Part shown: positions 46,017 through 56,217 of the stretch, one piece after another
How positions within the stretch are numbered: position 1 is the first letter of the stretch
Layout: each line of letters begins with the position of its first letter
Origin: Bimuria novae-zelandiae CBS 107.79
Taxonomy: Eukaryota; Ascomycota; Dothideomycetes; Pleosporales; Didymosphaeriaceae
Assembly (NCBI GenBank): GCA_010015655.1
Contig: ML976681.1
Location: 277,193 to 333,409, forward strand
DNA: 56,217 nucleotides
Direction of reading: 5' to 3'
Made by a program: the position numbers and the translations under genes
The notes under the pieces: generated by a model
Database searches by the model: none
What the model was told of the DNA's origin: nothing
The model's input: only the letters and a program-made list of their open reading frames with translations

Positions 46017-47753
46017 ATGGCTTTGCACAAGGCGCACGAGAGAGAGGTTGAAGAAATACAGCCTTCTCCGCCTGTAGCGTCCGAGACGTCATCCCAGTTT
46101 GACGACACATACGAGGCGTACAAGAAGAATCAGGGCAATGAGATAGATCCGGCAGAGGCAAAGAGCGTCTTGCGCAAGATTGATTTTCGCATCGTGCCGA
46201 TCCTATTCTTCACTTATCTTTTGCAATATCTCGATAAGAATGGCATCAATTATGCTTCCGCATATGGATTGTCCGAAGGGACCAACTTGAAGGGACAAGA
46301 TTTCTCGTGGTTGGGTACTTATTTCGAGCTGCTTCGGAAAACGACGGTTCATTAATGGATGCTAAGGCTCGATTTTCTACTTCGGATACCTTGTGGGACA
46401 ATATCCGTCAGGCTATCTGCTTCAGCGCCTGCCGATAGCGAAATTCTTGGGGTTCACGACACTAGGTGAGTGGCTTTCAAAGGACCGCCCTAGCACCGGT
46501 CATTAATAGTATACAGGCTGGGGCATCATCCTCATGACCACTCCAGCGTGCCATAACTTTGCCGGCATCGCTTCGAATCGCTTTCTCCTAGGTCTACTCG
46601 AATCCGCTGTCAACCCAGGATTTGTTCTTATCATGAGCATGTGGTATTCAAGCGCAGAACAACCGCTCCGATTAGCAGCATACTATTGCACCAACGGTAT
46701 CGCGACGATGTTTGGGGGCTTGATTGGCTACGCTGTCGGCCACATCAAAACAGGTCTTCCCAGGTGGATGTACGTGTTCCTAATTTTCGGGTCGTGCAGT
46801 ATCCTCATGAGCGTGGTTACGTTGCTATTCCTTCCGGACCTGCCGACTACCGCCAAGTTTCTCAAGGAACCTGAACGCATCATCGCGGTTGAGCGCGTCG
46901 CGGCAAACCGACAAGGCGTGAAGAATAGGCATTTCAAGAAGTATCAAGCATGGCAGACGTTGTACGATCCCAAGACTTGGATCCTCTTTGTCATGGCAAC
47001 GGGCGCGCAGATACCCAATTCTGCACTCACTAGTGTAAGCAAACCGCCGCTGTTTATTTACCATGCAGTATACTAACAAGATTTTTAGTTCAGCTCCATA
47101 ATCATAAAGTCCTTCGATGTTGACACGCTCGGCACACAATACCTCCAGATTCCTGGTGGTGCCGTTCAATTTCTCTCCCTGATCTCGGGCGGCTTCATTT
47201 GCACGCGCTTTCCCAACTCACGCTGTTTGACCATGACCGTCGCAAACACTATCTGTATAATCGGCGCCGCGATGCTCGTCGGACTCCCGGCCCACAATAA
47301 ATGGGGTCGTCTCGTCGGTCTCTGGCTATGCTACTTCCAGGGCCTAGGTTTCAGCATGAGCCTTACAATCGTCAGCTCGAATGTAGCAGGGTATACAAAA
47401 AAGCAGTTAACCGGGGCTGCGCTGTTTACTGGATATTGCGTCGGTAACATCATTGGTCCCCAGACGTTCAAAGACTCCGAGAAGCCGGGGTACCGGAGTG
47501 CGTATATTGCGTAAGTGATCATCCTTGTGCGGAGATACTTCTGCTAATGACAAGCAGGATGTTGATTGGTTACTGCATCAAGTTACTCATGGTACTTGTG
47601 CTCTACGCGTATATGTGGAGTGTAAACAAACAGAGGGATTGTGAGTCCGCAAGTGGAATCCACCTCACGGACGAGGAAGAGAAGGCTGCGGTGGAGGCAG
47701 GGATGCTGGATGTGACTGAGATTGATAACAAAGGTTTTAGATACATTCTATAG
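46017..47753 (+). CDS. MFS transporter, anion:cation symporter type (allantoate permease-like)
   Basis: Five exons, 46017-46314, 46367-46465, 46517-47034, 47089-47510 and 47558-47753, join in phase to 510 residues. A hydrophilic N-terminus is followed by KIDFRIVPILFFTYLLQYLDKNGINYA, the signature start of Dal5/Tna1-type carriers. Next come WLGSIFYFGYLVGQYPSGYLLQRLP across intron 1, GWGIILMTTPACHNF after intron 2, and RFLLGLLESAVNPGF. The central loop is YDPKTWILFVM, and the second half has GGFICTRFPN and LWLCYFQGLGFSMSL, with IIGPQTF and RSAYIAMLIGY. About 12 membrane helices are expected. Substrates in this group include allantoate, nicotinate, pantothenate and other organic anions; the substrate here cannot be told. 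The intact splice phases argue that the gene is functional. Confidence 0.92.
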
Positions 47754-47974
47754 CGGAGGCAGTACATCACGATTGTGACTGTGTCTCTCAGGTAGGCTCG
47801 TGTTTTCAATGACGCGGTAGCCCAGCGTTTCCCCGCATTAACTTAGGGCACGCTAGGGATTGGAGCCTTCCGCTACACCACCTGGGCAAGTCTGTTGTAA
47901 GCCGAAAACACGTATAAGTACAATCGCAGAACCGTTTTGCTCAAGAGCAGCACTGCCAGTGCAATTTAACCACA

Positions 47975-49226
47975 ATGAAAGCACCCTTTTTCACGGCAAT
48001 GCCCCTCGAGCTGCGCGAGAGAATCTATGCGAACCTCCTGACATATATTCCCAACCCCGACTCCACCCCTGCGCCAGCATCACCAATTTGCGCGCTCCTC
48101 ACTCTGAACCACCAAATACATGAAGAGGTCACTGCCTTCCTACCATCACAATTGCTCGTTCTGCTGAAAACCAACGATACGGAGTTCATTAAGCGCATGC
48201 TGGACGCCCTATGGGGTGAATCTATTACGCCGATAGTCTCATCAGCTGCGCTCTCGCGATGGAACAATTTCCAAGAGCCACTGTAATGCGCCCATAGCCA
48301 TGGAGCTGGAGTTCTACATGTTCAGGTCCGATAAAGCGGCGATTAGCTACCCCGCGTTCCTGGTTCCTGCTAGTGCGCTGAAGACTGTGGTCAGCGTGCA
48401 AGGTCATCCGAGTTTCTACATCTGGACTATGCAGTCTTTGTTCTCGGTTAAGCTACTCAACACATTATCTTTCGCAAGAGAGGAAGCCACAAGACTGCTT
48501 TTGGACCCATACATTCAAGCACGTGCATTCATGCCGCCCTCATTCGTGGCCATCACGACCGAAGGCGTGCAGCCCGAGACGACAGACTTGCTGAAGCAGA
48601 GACTGAAAGGCGACTATGCGGTTGGAGGGCTCCTGCAAAAACTCAGAAGCTTGCAGTACAGCGCGACACCCGGCGAGGAAACCAATTGGACTCAAGCAGC
48701 TGGTCGTTTCCGCATGAGGAGAAAGTTTGCAGAGTTACTGTGGGAGAACCACCGAGAGTGCTTGCGCGTACCGTCGACGTCATTTGATGGGATCCATGCT
48801 TGATGGATTATGCATAGCGGTATCTGCGGGAACCTAGTTCAGATCCTTCTCAACGTTGGAACGGATGGACCTGTGCCAAACATACCTACGGGGAAGAAAG
48901 AACACGTCTATGAGGCTTTCGTAGAGGCGAGAAGGGCTGCTGAAGATGCGATCAGGTATCTGGGCCCGCTGCCTGAGTGGGGGATATCTGGTACTGGGAC
49001 ATCGCAGCATGCGCTCACGGCGCTGAGGAAGAGCAAGGCGAAGATAAGCTTCAGGGCGCACGGAGCTTGCAAAGGCATGCGTGACGTAGATGCGGCCGTG
49101 GGATATTTGAAGGAGGCGATGAGATATGAACCGGAGACAAGCGAGAATCTGTTGGCTCGAATTGAGGAACTAAAGAACCAAGGGGCAAGTGACGAAGGGA
49201 GTGAAGGCGTGGTTAGGTGGGAGTAG
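47975..49226 (+). pseudogene. F-box-like hypothetical gene, apparently broken
   Basis: The region begins with FFTAMPLELRERIYANLL, which resembles the F-box-like or 2EXR start (LPxELRxxIYxxLL) common in fungal expansions. That frame ends at 48286 after RWNNFQEPL. From about 48300 (MELEFYMFRSDKAAI) a different frame carries on for 168 codons to a TGA at 48801-48803. The same frame then continues to 49226 (GNLVQILLNVGT, YVKEAMRYEPETS-like text). A frameshift near 48260-48300 and one in-frame stop together suggest a pseudogene. Alternatively there are two or three small genes or an intron I missed. No canonical donor and acceptor pair was found that restores the frame. It lies 221 bases downstream of the MFS gene on the same strand. 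Confidence 0.5.
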
Positions 49227-50375
49227 GTGCGGTCTGAGATCTTTGTTCGGAATCCTTCTATGTGTTCATTGTTTTCGACAATTGTAGTGAGCCTGTAAAC
49301 ACGGCGTACACGTGTGGTTTCCACTCTGCCACAATGCTTTAATATGGTACTGCATTTGCAGTATGTAAACCTACCTATGGTAGGAAGCACACTGTGAGAG
49401 TGGAAGTGTTAGCGCGGCGCTAAAGACATATTGGGTTAGGGGCTTGAAGAGACACCCACGGAAGTGAGTGAAATCGATGGAACGCTGGCTCCAGGCGTAA
49501 TTCAACACGTTCCGAGGGCATCGACCTGACCATCGAACGACTGTACCGTGCGCGTGCAGGCTGCGGGACGGTCCGCTCTCAAACACTTTACTGCACGTTC
49601 TTTCAATATATTCAACCCTACGTCCGACTGCGCAACGTGCCTAAGCGACCCGCTGCAGGGCGATTTAACCGCTACCAGAGATCTTAATCTGACACTTAAC
49701 ATCTGCTTTGATCCCGCAACATGCACGCAACATGCGATGTACTGACAACGTGCTCACGTTGCGTGAGTAGACTGATAAGCGGTCGTAGCTCTCAAGCCAT
49801 GACCTGTTTGGTGCCCCATGAGTGCATATGCGCAAGTTAGCCGGCGCGGGCGACAACGGTCAACCCGGCCTCAACAGCATCTCGTCGAACTACGACTGTA
49901 GTCATTGCGGACTTGGTCGCAATATCCACTGTACTCGCATCCATCGTCCCTTGGTAATGATCTCGAATCTCTGGGCACAACTGTGCGGTACACCATGGTG
50001 CGCTGGCGTTGGTTGGCCCGACCCAGTGTTTCCTAAATGGAATTGTAGCCTTTCCAGGGTTTGACAGCTTGTCGTTGAGCTTGTGCTCTCCTAGGTTCTG
50101 ATGTAATAGAAAATTTCGGCTGTTTCCTGAGATAATATAAACTTCCGTACATGTGCAGCTCCTTCCTTTCTATCCACCTTCCGTTTGAGCTCTTTCAGTT
50201 GTAGCCGACGAACAGCAACCTTCACCTCAAAGTAGGATTGGGCAAACTTGCTCATTACTGCGCGCTCGCCGCCCGCAGCCGGTCACACATTAACAGGCTG
50301 TATCCTTACTTAACCTCATTCTCGTCAGCTTCCTCCTCACGACCTCCCACTGAGCCCCCACTTCGGTTGACAACA
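49227..50375. other. intergenic region upstream of the copper transporter
   Basis: Only short ORFs without domains are present. Two short repeats were noted (GCAACATGC twice at about 49717-49734, and a palindromic CAACGTG/CACGTTG at about 49746-49761). The last 250 bases are the probable CTR promoter and leader. Confidence 0.45.
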
Positions 50376-51307
50376 ATGTCTCACTCAATGGCGATGTCGG
50401 GCATGGATATGGGCTCTGCTACGAGCATGGCGGCGATGCCCTCAAGCACTGCGATGAGCGGCATGGGTCACGACATGGGTGGTATGGACATGGGCGGCAT
50501 GGATATGGGCGGTAGCGGCGGCGCTCACGCCTGCAAGATCAGTGTACGATGCTCCAGCAGTGTAAGATATGCATGAACTGACCGCGAGGACTACAGATGC
50601 TTTGGAACTGGAACACCGTTGATACATGTAAGATTGCTCAACTTGGAGTAACACACAGCGCTAAAACAATACTAAATGGATCTCGCTAATAATTGCTAGG
50701 CTTCATCTCGAGCTCATGGCAAAATACCTCCAAGGGCATGTTCGCTGGCTCATGCATCGGCGTGATCTTCCTCGTCCTCGCACTCGAAGCCCTCCGCCGC
50801 GCCGGCAAAGAGTACGACCGCTACATCATCGCACAGTACAACCACTCTCTTGCAGATGCTTCTCCAGACACGTCGGCTTCCTCAAACGCAGTCAACAAGA
50901 ACGGCTCATCTGATGTTGCTCGCGCGGTACCTACTAAGCACAAATTCCGCCCGAACGTACTACAACAGGCCCTCCGCGCTTTGATACACATGTACGTTCA
51001 ATCAGCCGTTCCATTGCACACCGGAAGTAACACAACCGACCAACCAAAAGTTGGTCGGCTGTTGTATTGCTTACCCTGAGGCACCACGATGGACCACGGC
51101 AAAGCTAATTTTCGATCGTTTTCTAGGCTCTCATTCGCCTTCGCGTACTTCGTCATGTTGCTGGCCATGTACTACAACGGCTACATCATCATCTGCATCT
51201 TCATCGGCGCATACCTCGGTTACTTCATCTTCGGTTGGGAGTCCTTTAGCGTTACGCAGCGCGGCCAGGACCGTCTGGAGGAAGAGGTAACAGTGTGCTG
51301 TGGCTAG
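50376..51307 (+). CDS. CTR-family high-affinity copper transporter
   Basis: Exons 50376-50543, 50597-50627, 50700-50991 and 51127-51307 join in phase to 223 residues. The extracellular N-terminus is Met-rich (MAMSGMDMG, repeated MGGMDMGG) and would bind Cu(I). The conserved KISMLWNWNTVDTCFISSSW junction spans introns 1 and 2. Three membrane helices follow: one near GMFAGSCIGVIFLVLALEAL, a second with the MLLAM (MxxxM) copper pathway motif, and a third with GAYLG (GxxxG), which packs the trimer. The loop after TM1 is Ser/Asn-rich. The protein should import Cu(I) across the plasma or vacuolar membrane. After the TAG at 51305-51307 the same frame stays open for 24 codons. The 21 bases ending in that TAG start with GT and end with AG, so a longer His-rich C-terminus is conceivable. 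Confidence 0.92.
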
Positions 51308-53292
51308 GAGGACAAGCACGAGCACGAGCACGCGCGAGAAGGCACGGTCGAGGAACATGAGCGAGATTTCCCCATGCTATAAACACACTTGCGGAATACC
51401 CCTGGAGACACCAGAGAGCATTAGTGGCTGCGCTGCCGGGATCGCGCACGTCGTTCAGATACTGGGATGGAAATGGATACCGAATCATATATAAAGAGCG
51501 TGCAAGGCTTGAGACAAAGTATTACACTGATTGCTATGTGCGCGGTTGCGACGTGGCGCTATGGTGATTTGACGGGGAAGCGTACCCTGTGTGCAGAGAA
51601 ACTCCCGCGCCTCCACCCCTTCAAAACTAATATTTCATTTTTTTTTTCGTGTAGGCGGTGTGTCATTCGCTTCAATTGTTTCAATTCACATCCATAGTTT
51701 CCAGCGCAGTCGCAAATGAACGAGTAGATTCTATGACGTCATCTCTTGCCCCCAGCCCGCCTCTATGCTTCCCTCCGCTGGCAGTGACATGCCATCCTCT
51801 CGAGCTAAAACGCCCACTCTACACTACTCACACCCGCTTCTCTTACTCCATCGGCAAAAAGCCGCTTTATTTATGCTATACAGGCACATCAGTACCTCTT
51901 CCCCTATACTAAACCACAGAAACCAGAAACCAGAAAATCCCACAGGGCATTTATCGCACCCACAGCCAACCCCACAATTACACGCCCCCCAAAGAAGCAC
52001 AGTCACAGTTAGGCATCTTGCCTCGCTTGTTAAACTTCGCATTCCGAGGGTGGAGCGTGGTGATTCTTCGTAGATAATCGTTTCCGCAAGAGGCGTGGTG
52101 GGATCTGGGTTTGCAGTTGTACGGACACGACGGCGCGTAATTTGTACAGCGTGTGAGGAAATCGTGTGGCGCAAGCAGCCCGGTGGTCCCGAACGCACAG
52201 GATGTCTGGTACTTCCGCTGCTCTAGCAGGCGTCTGCAGTATTCCACATGTACAGTTCGCGGCCGCACTACGCTGAGATCCGCTGTACTTATGGGAACTT
52301 GTGTTCCAAGCAATGTCTACGTTCACGCACCGAAGCTGAACCTTCATATCCATCAAGAAAATGGTGTCATGCGTTCCCCGGAATCCCAGGGCTCCGACCT
52401 ATATAGATCTCCAAAGTGTATATCAATAAATGCGCTTTGTTCAAGACCCTTATAAGAACGGAGAGAAACCAATTAGCTATAATCAAGTTGAGTCTGATAT
52501 TTCATTGCTCTAGAAGTTGGATGTTGCCCCAGATGCGCCGTACTTCTCTATACTCGCTGACACATCCGAGAAAGTTCCGCACCAAAGATTGAAAGACACA
52601 AAAAGTGACGAAACAGTTTATACAGAACGAAGGTAGGTGCTAGTAGTGCACTGGTACAATGAGAAATAAGCGAAGATTTCGGAAGATACAAGTAAGTGAG
52701 CAAGTAAGAGAAGACAAAACAGCCAGAGCAGTTCAAACGACTTGAATATACAGTCAGATACCTTGAGCGAGACAAAAGGTCCGCGTACGAAAGAAAATAT
52801 AGAGCTCGCTAGGGTATGAAGGCCGGACGCCCGAATAGGAGGTAATACGTGAAGAACCAATGCTAAAAGATGTAAAAAACGAGAAAGAATGTAAGAAACT
52901 GTATAAACAACAAGAAAATAAATGCCACAAATGAAAATGAACGAAGAGCAGCCAATGAAAATCAAACGATGAGGAGTGGAGAGCGTCGTGGGTAGCATCC
53001 AAACCTGCGAGCAGCGTCTATATACTCGCCACAACATGTCCCACAATGTCCTGAGTGCGTAGATCTGCTCTTCTGAGTCCTTCCTTCCACATAGCTCTTC
53101 CCAAGGCCTCGTCGTCAAATCAGTAAAGGGTATCGAAAGCCATTCGTGATCCTGAACGCCGAGGCAAACCATTTATGCAAAACGTATAGCTCCAGCTATG
53201 ATACAAAGTCAAACTGCCGGAGGGGAAGGTTTACATGCACGGATGCAAAACTTCAGCTTGACTGAAAACCGCGAAAAAGGCTACGTTCGGTA
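51308..53292. other. 2-kb region between convergent genes
   Basis: No recognised gene is present. A hydrophobic minus-strand ORF (52618-53172) lies downstream of the zinc-finger gene and is probably 3' UTR. A T-run is present at about 51637. The first 75 bases may encode a CTR tail (see the CTR entry). Confidence 0.4.
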
Positions 53293-55732
53293 TCAAAAAT
53301 CCTCCATGGAAGTGTGCGAGCTCTCTCGGGAGCGTTCTTTCTTGTGCACATTGCGCTCGTGCTCGTCCCGTTTATCGCGTCGCGTGCCGAAGCTACGGCT
53401 CTTGCCACCCGTGGGCGCATGGGCTCGTGGGCACCCAGTAACACTGCAGAAGAACTCTGCGCGGTTCTTGGCGTGGTGCTGTGAGTGATGTCTGCGCAGG
53501 TCAGCCATACGGCCGAAGGTAAGGTCTTTGCAGTCCATTTTAATGCATTTGAACTTCTTGTTATCCTCGTAGACGAGTCCGATTGGTTCATCGCTGTGGT
53601 GAGAGCGCCTGGTACGGCGTTGGGTCTTGACTCTGGGCGCAGTGGTCGGAGGAGAGCGTCGAGGGGCTTGAGTAAAGGAGGATGCGTTTGGCGGAGAGAA
53701 TTGCGGAGTTTGCATGGCATGATCCGTTGGAGCGCTCGAATACAAAGAGCTTGACAACTTAGCATTACAGAATCTGTAAGATGAGTGTTAGACCCACCTT
53801 GACAGTCCACCGAGTGAGCTATGTTGCTGATATTGCAGTTCTGAGTGATTCGAGCCCACTGTTGAGCGACGTGGTGTAGGAATTTGCTGGATCATACTGT
53901 CGCGGTGGGTCAGAATTTGTACTGGAGAACGCGTACCAAAAATGATCGTCCAATTGGATAGAGACCGAGGGCAGATTGTTGTCGCGTCAAGGGCTGACGT
54001 GGATGTATCCGAGGTCTCACGGCGATGTTGAAATATGCCAGGGGTTCGCGATCCATGTTTACGACGCGGTACGACAAAGGAAAAAATGTACGAATGTGCA
54101 ACGTACTTCATCAATGACAAGTAAGGTGATCGACAGTTGGATGATCACGAGACCTCTGGGGCGTTTGATCTCAGCCAGGCCGCAGATTGCACGGAGGGGA
54201 GTAATCCAGAAAGGCCTTGCAAACGCCCCTCGAGGTGCGATCGTCTCGGCTATGGCCTCCAGATCATGTTGCGCGGTATCGAGAAACCACACAAGTAAGA
54301 ACAGTCTGCAGCTTGAGTGGGGCACGGTGTCAGGGACGGACGCAGAACTAGAGTCAGTAACCTCACTGGAACTGTAGATGGAAAATCCTTGCACCAATTG
54401 GTCCGGAGTTGAATCCACACGGGGTGAAAGACCGCAGGCCAAAGGCTATTTTATTGTTCTTCTTGAATCCTGAGAATGGATGATGCTGACACTTTTTCGA
54501 AAATTTTAAACACTAAGGGGGAAGAGAGGGCTTACCTGGACAGAACAAACGTGGCATTTGCTTGTCCTACTTTACCTAGAGGAGAGCCGGTATTGTTCAT
54601 CTGTTCCGGAAGGAAATCCATCCAGCAAACCGGTCGTGCATCCACTAGTGGGACTTCTGAATGGAAAACCTAACGAGGAACCAGGTAATGGAGGCCTTTG
54701 CAAAATCTGGTGTCCTAACAGATGTGTTCATTGGATATAGGGTTATTGCTGGATTGGTATCTCCCAGGCCGTTTTCGAAGGCACGAGTAAATTTCTGGGC
54801 TTTCTAAAGAGTCGATAGGAAGCACTTGGAGCGAAGAAGGCCTCGTTGAGTTGAAGGTCGACTCCCTGGGATCAAACTGGTCGAAAGTCTGCGCGCTGGT
54901 CTCCGAGGCCTGTAAATAACGTCGCCTTTTGTCGAATACGAACATCACTCGGAGAGAACGACGATCGAGTGTGGTTCACAGGGTGGATCCAACATTGATC
55001 ATGGCACCATCTAGAATGGGTAATATCCCCGGAAAATCTGGGATACAATAGGTCGGCCTAGGCGTTGGATTTTTAACATGATACGGTGGCGATACGAAGC
55101 GGGTGGTCGTGAGCCAGATTGGTCCAGGCGACAGCGGGGTACGAGACGGATCCAGCTAAGTCCAAGATCGCCGGTTAGCTTTAAGGCGTACAGGCAGGAG
55201 AAACTCCATCCAGCAGAAGGTCCCTGGCATGCCATGGCTTCCAAGTGGCTCTCATGGAAATTTCCTCATCTGTCGCATGTAACTTTTACGAATGTATGAA
55301 GAGCACTTACTTTTTCGAGTTGTTCCTTGACATCACCATACCACCTCCCTCTGCCATCGACATGTCCCCAAAGCTCCCATGCCAGTCGTAATGGTATCTA
55401 GCATTCATCGAATCGGAAGTCGGCTGCTGGAAGGTTGGAGAGACCGGTGAGATTGTCGCTTGCAGCGTGCCAGCCGAGCCAGTAGCAAAAGAGCCCGTAT
55501 GCAGCGCGGCTGCGGAAGCAGAAGGCTGAGACACGGCTGGCCGGTGAGCTGAGGTAGGTGAGGTAGGCGATCCGGTGTAGCTTGAGCCGCGAGATCTCGG
55601 CTGACTGGGTGACAAGGCCTGGTGACCGTTGTATTGTTGCTGAGCGAAGAGCTGCAGGGAGTTTTCGTTGAATTGGTGGGTCTGCTGAAAGTAAGGGAAG
55701 GCGCGATTGTTGAGCCGGAATGAGGGGTCCAT
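53293..55732 (-). CDS. C2H2 zinc-finger protein with Q/S-rich N-terminus
   Basis: Exons 55732-55311, 53896-53798 and 53773-53293 join in phase to 333 residues. The N-terminal exon (MDPSFRLNNRAFPYFQQTHQF, QLFAQQQYNGHQ, then Ser/Thr/Pro-rich text) has the look of a transcription-factor activation region. It ends with GGGMVMSRNNSK. The second exon gives MIQQIPTPRRSTVGSNHSEL. The third contains two C2H2-type fingers: FKCIKMDCKDLTFGRMADLRRHH.QHH, and FFCSVTGCPRAHAP..GGKSRSFGTRRDKRDEHERNVH. The strong donor GTAAGT after exon 1 opens a 1,414-base intron, while intron 2 is only 24 bases by this model, so that small junction may be wrong. A DNA-binding nuclear role is inferred. The frame upstream of 55732 lacks an ATG. 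Confidence 0.7.
53897..55310 (-). other. 1.4-kb first intron of the zinc-finger gene
   Basis: It is bounded by GTAAGT (55310 side) and GACAG (53897 side). Introns elsewhere in the window are mostly 46-142 bases. It holds ORFs on both strands (for example 53976-54377 plus, 54059-54442 minus) without recognisable domains. Missed exons, an alternative promoter or an RNA could lie here. Confidence 0.5.
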
Positions 55733-56217
55733 TGATTGGGGACTAAAAGCGAAGGGTGTTGCAAAAAAGAAGTTTACTAGTCTAGTGGGTTCAGGGAGTT
55801 GGGTGGAAGAGTAAAAGGACAACGAGCTCAACGGAAATGAAGCAGCCTATGTATACCTCTGGAGCAAGGGCAAGGTGCCCTACTGGCTAGAGGAGGACTA
55901 GACTTGGCAAGCCACAGCCCTCTTGCGCGATTATTCGACAAGGCAGACGAACAGGCGGCCTTGACGCGACAACATGTATTCGAGTTAAGAGGACCGTTGT
56001 TTCACATGTTATGGAGAGGTCACACTACGTCCTATACGAGTGCGGCGGGCTCCGCGAGTGGGCAATCGCCCGCCTCACATTTCTGGCATAGCCCTGCACA
56101 CCGCTTACCTGTCTCGTAGCTATACCGTGCCTCGGCAGTCAGTGCAACACGTCAGTCAATGCAACACCCCACCATGCAACGTACCAACTTTCACGCGCCG
56201 CATCCCCACCAATATAG
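55733..56217. other. upstream region of the zinc-finger gene to the window edge
   Basis: This is the promoter region of the zinc-finger gene. Near the edge a short imperfect direct repeat GTCAGT..GCAACAC occurs at about 56140-56166. No other gene is visible before the window ends. Confidence 0.4.

Noticed and set aside
47810..47890. possible tRNA or tRNA pseudogene on the minus strand (GGTGGTGTAGCGG text)
   Set aside because: The T-loop consensus GTTCGA is absent and the arms do not fold as a cloverleaf.
52618..53172. 184-codon hydrophobic minus-strand frame
   Set aside because: Its apparent membrane segments come from T-rich sequence downstream of the zinc-finger gene. It is more likely 3' UTR.

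Overview
The window looks like chromosomal DNA of a filamentous ascomycete, most likely a Dothideomycete of the Pleosporales type. The reasons are short GT..AG introns of about 50 bases with CTAAC-like branch points, a HET-domain gene, a DIM-2-type DNA methyltransferase, fungal-only domains such as DUF3431 and DUF6594, and a block of repeats mutated by repeat-induced point mutation (RIP). The order is an inference. All gene models were read by eye and exon joins were checked for reading phase. No tRNA or rRNA gene was seen.

Layout. Bases 1-4680 are a dead, TA-rich transposon island. It holds a pogo/Fot1-type transposase with about 18 in-frame TAA/TAG stops, a reverse-strand fragment of a related copy, and a Ty1/copia polyprotein and LTR remnant. 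The island ends sharply and a gene-rich segment follows. That segment has a thioredoxin with a WCAQC active site, dihydroorotase (URA4), the DIM-2 cytosine methyltransferase, a DUF3431 membrane protein, a TFIIIC tau55-like subunit and a PMR1-type Ca2+/Mn2+ ATPase. A 1,780-bp Tc1/mariner element with perfect 37-bp inverted ends and a TA target duplication sits in the shared upstream region of the ATPase and the cohesin subunit RAD21. Its transposase is open except for one TAA.

Downstream of RAD21 come a short STAND/NLR-type N-terminal-domain gene, a DUF6594 membrane protein, a Gap1/Sar1-type RasGAP, a small unknown gene, the kinetochore protein Mis14/NSL1, a MYST acetyltransferase, a HET-domain protein, a secreted GH5 exo-beta-1,3-glucanase, an allantoate-type MFS permease, a broken F-box-like gene, a CTR copper transporter, and a C2H2 zinc-finger protein whose first intron is about 1.4 kb.

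How it fits together. Most genes are unrelated housekeeping or accessory genes and no biosynthetic cluster is visible. The main theme is genome defence. DIM-2, which in Neurospora methylates RIP-mutated DNA, lies about 2.6 kb from an island carrying a clear RIP signature, and the two pogo copies in the window show glutamine codons turned into stops. The Tc1 element appears much younger, with one RIP-type stop. I did not find a convincing undescribed multi-gene system. The observations most worth checking are the RIP comparison, the single-stop Tc1 element next to RAD21, the hairpin near 44.3 kb, the possible C-terminal extension of the copper transporter, and the long intron of the zinc-finger gene.
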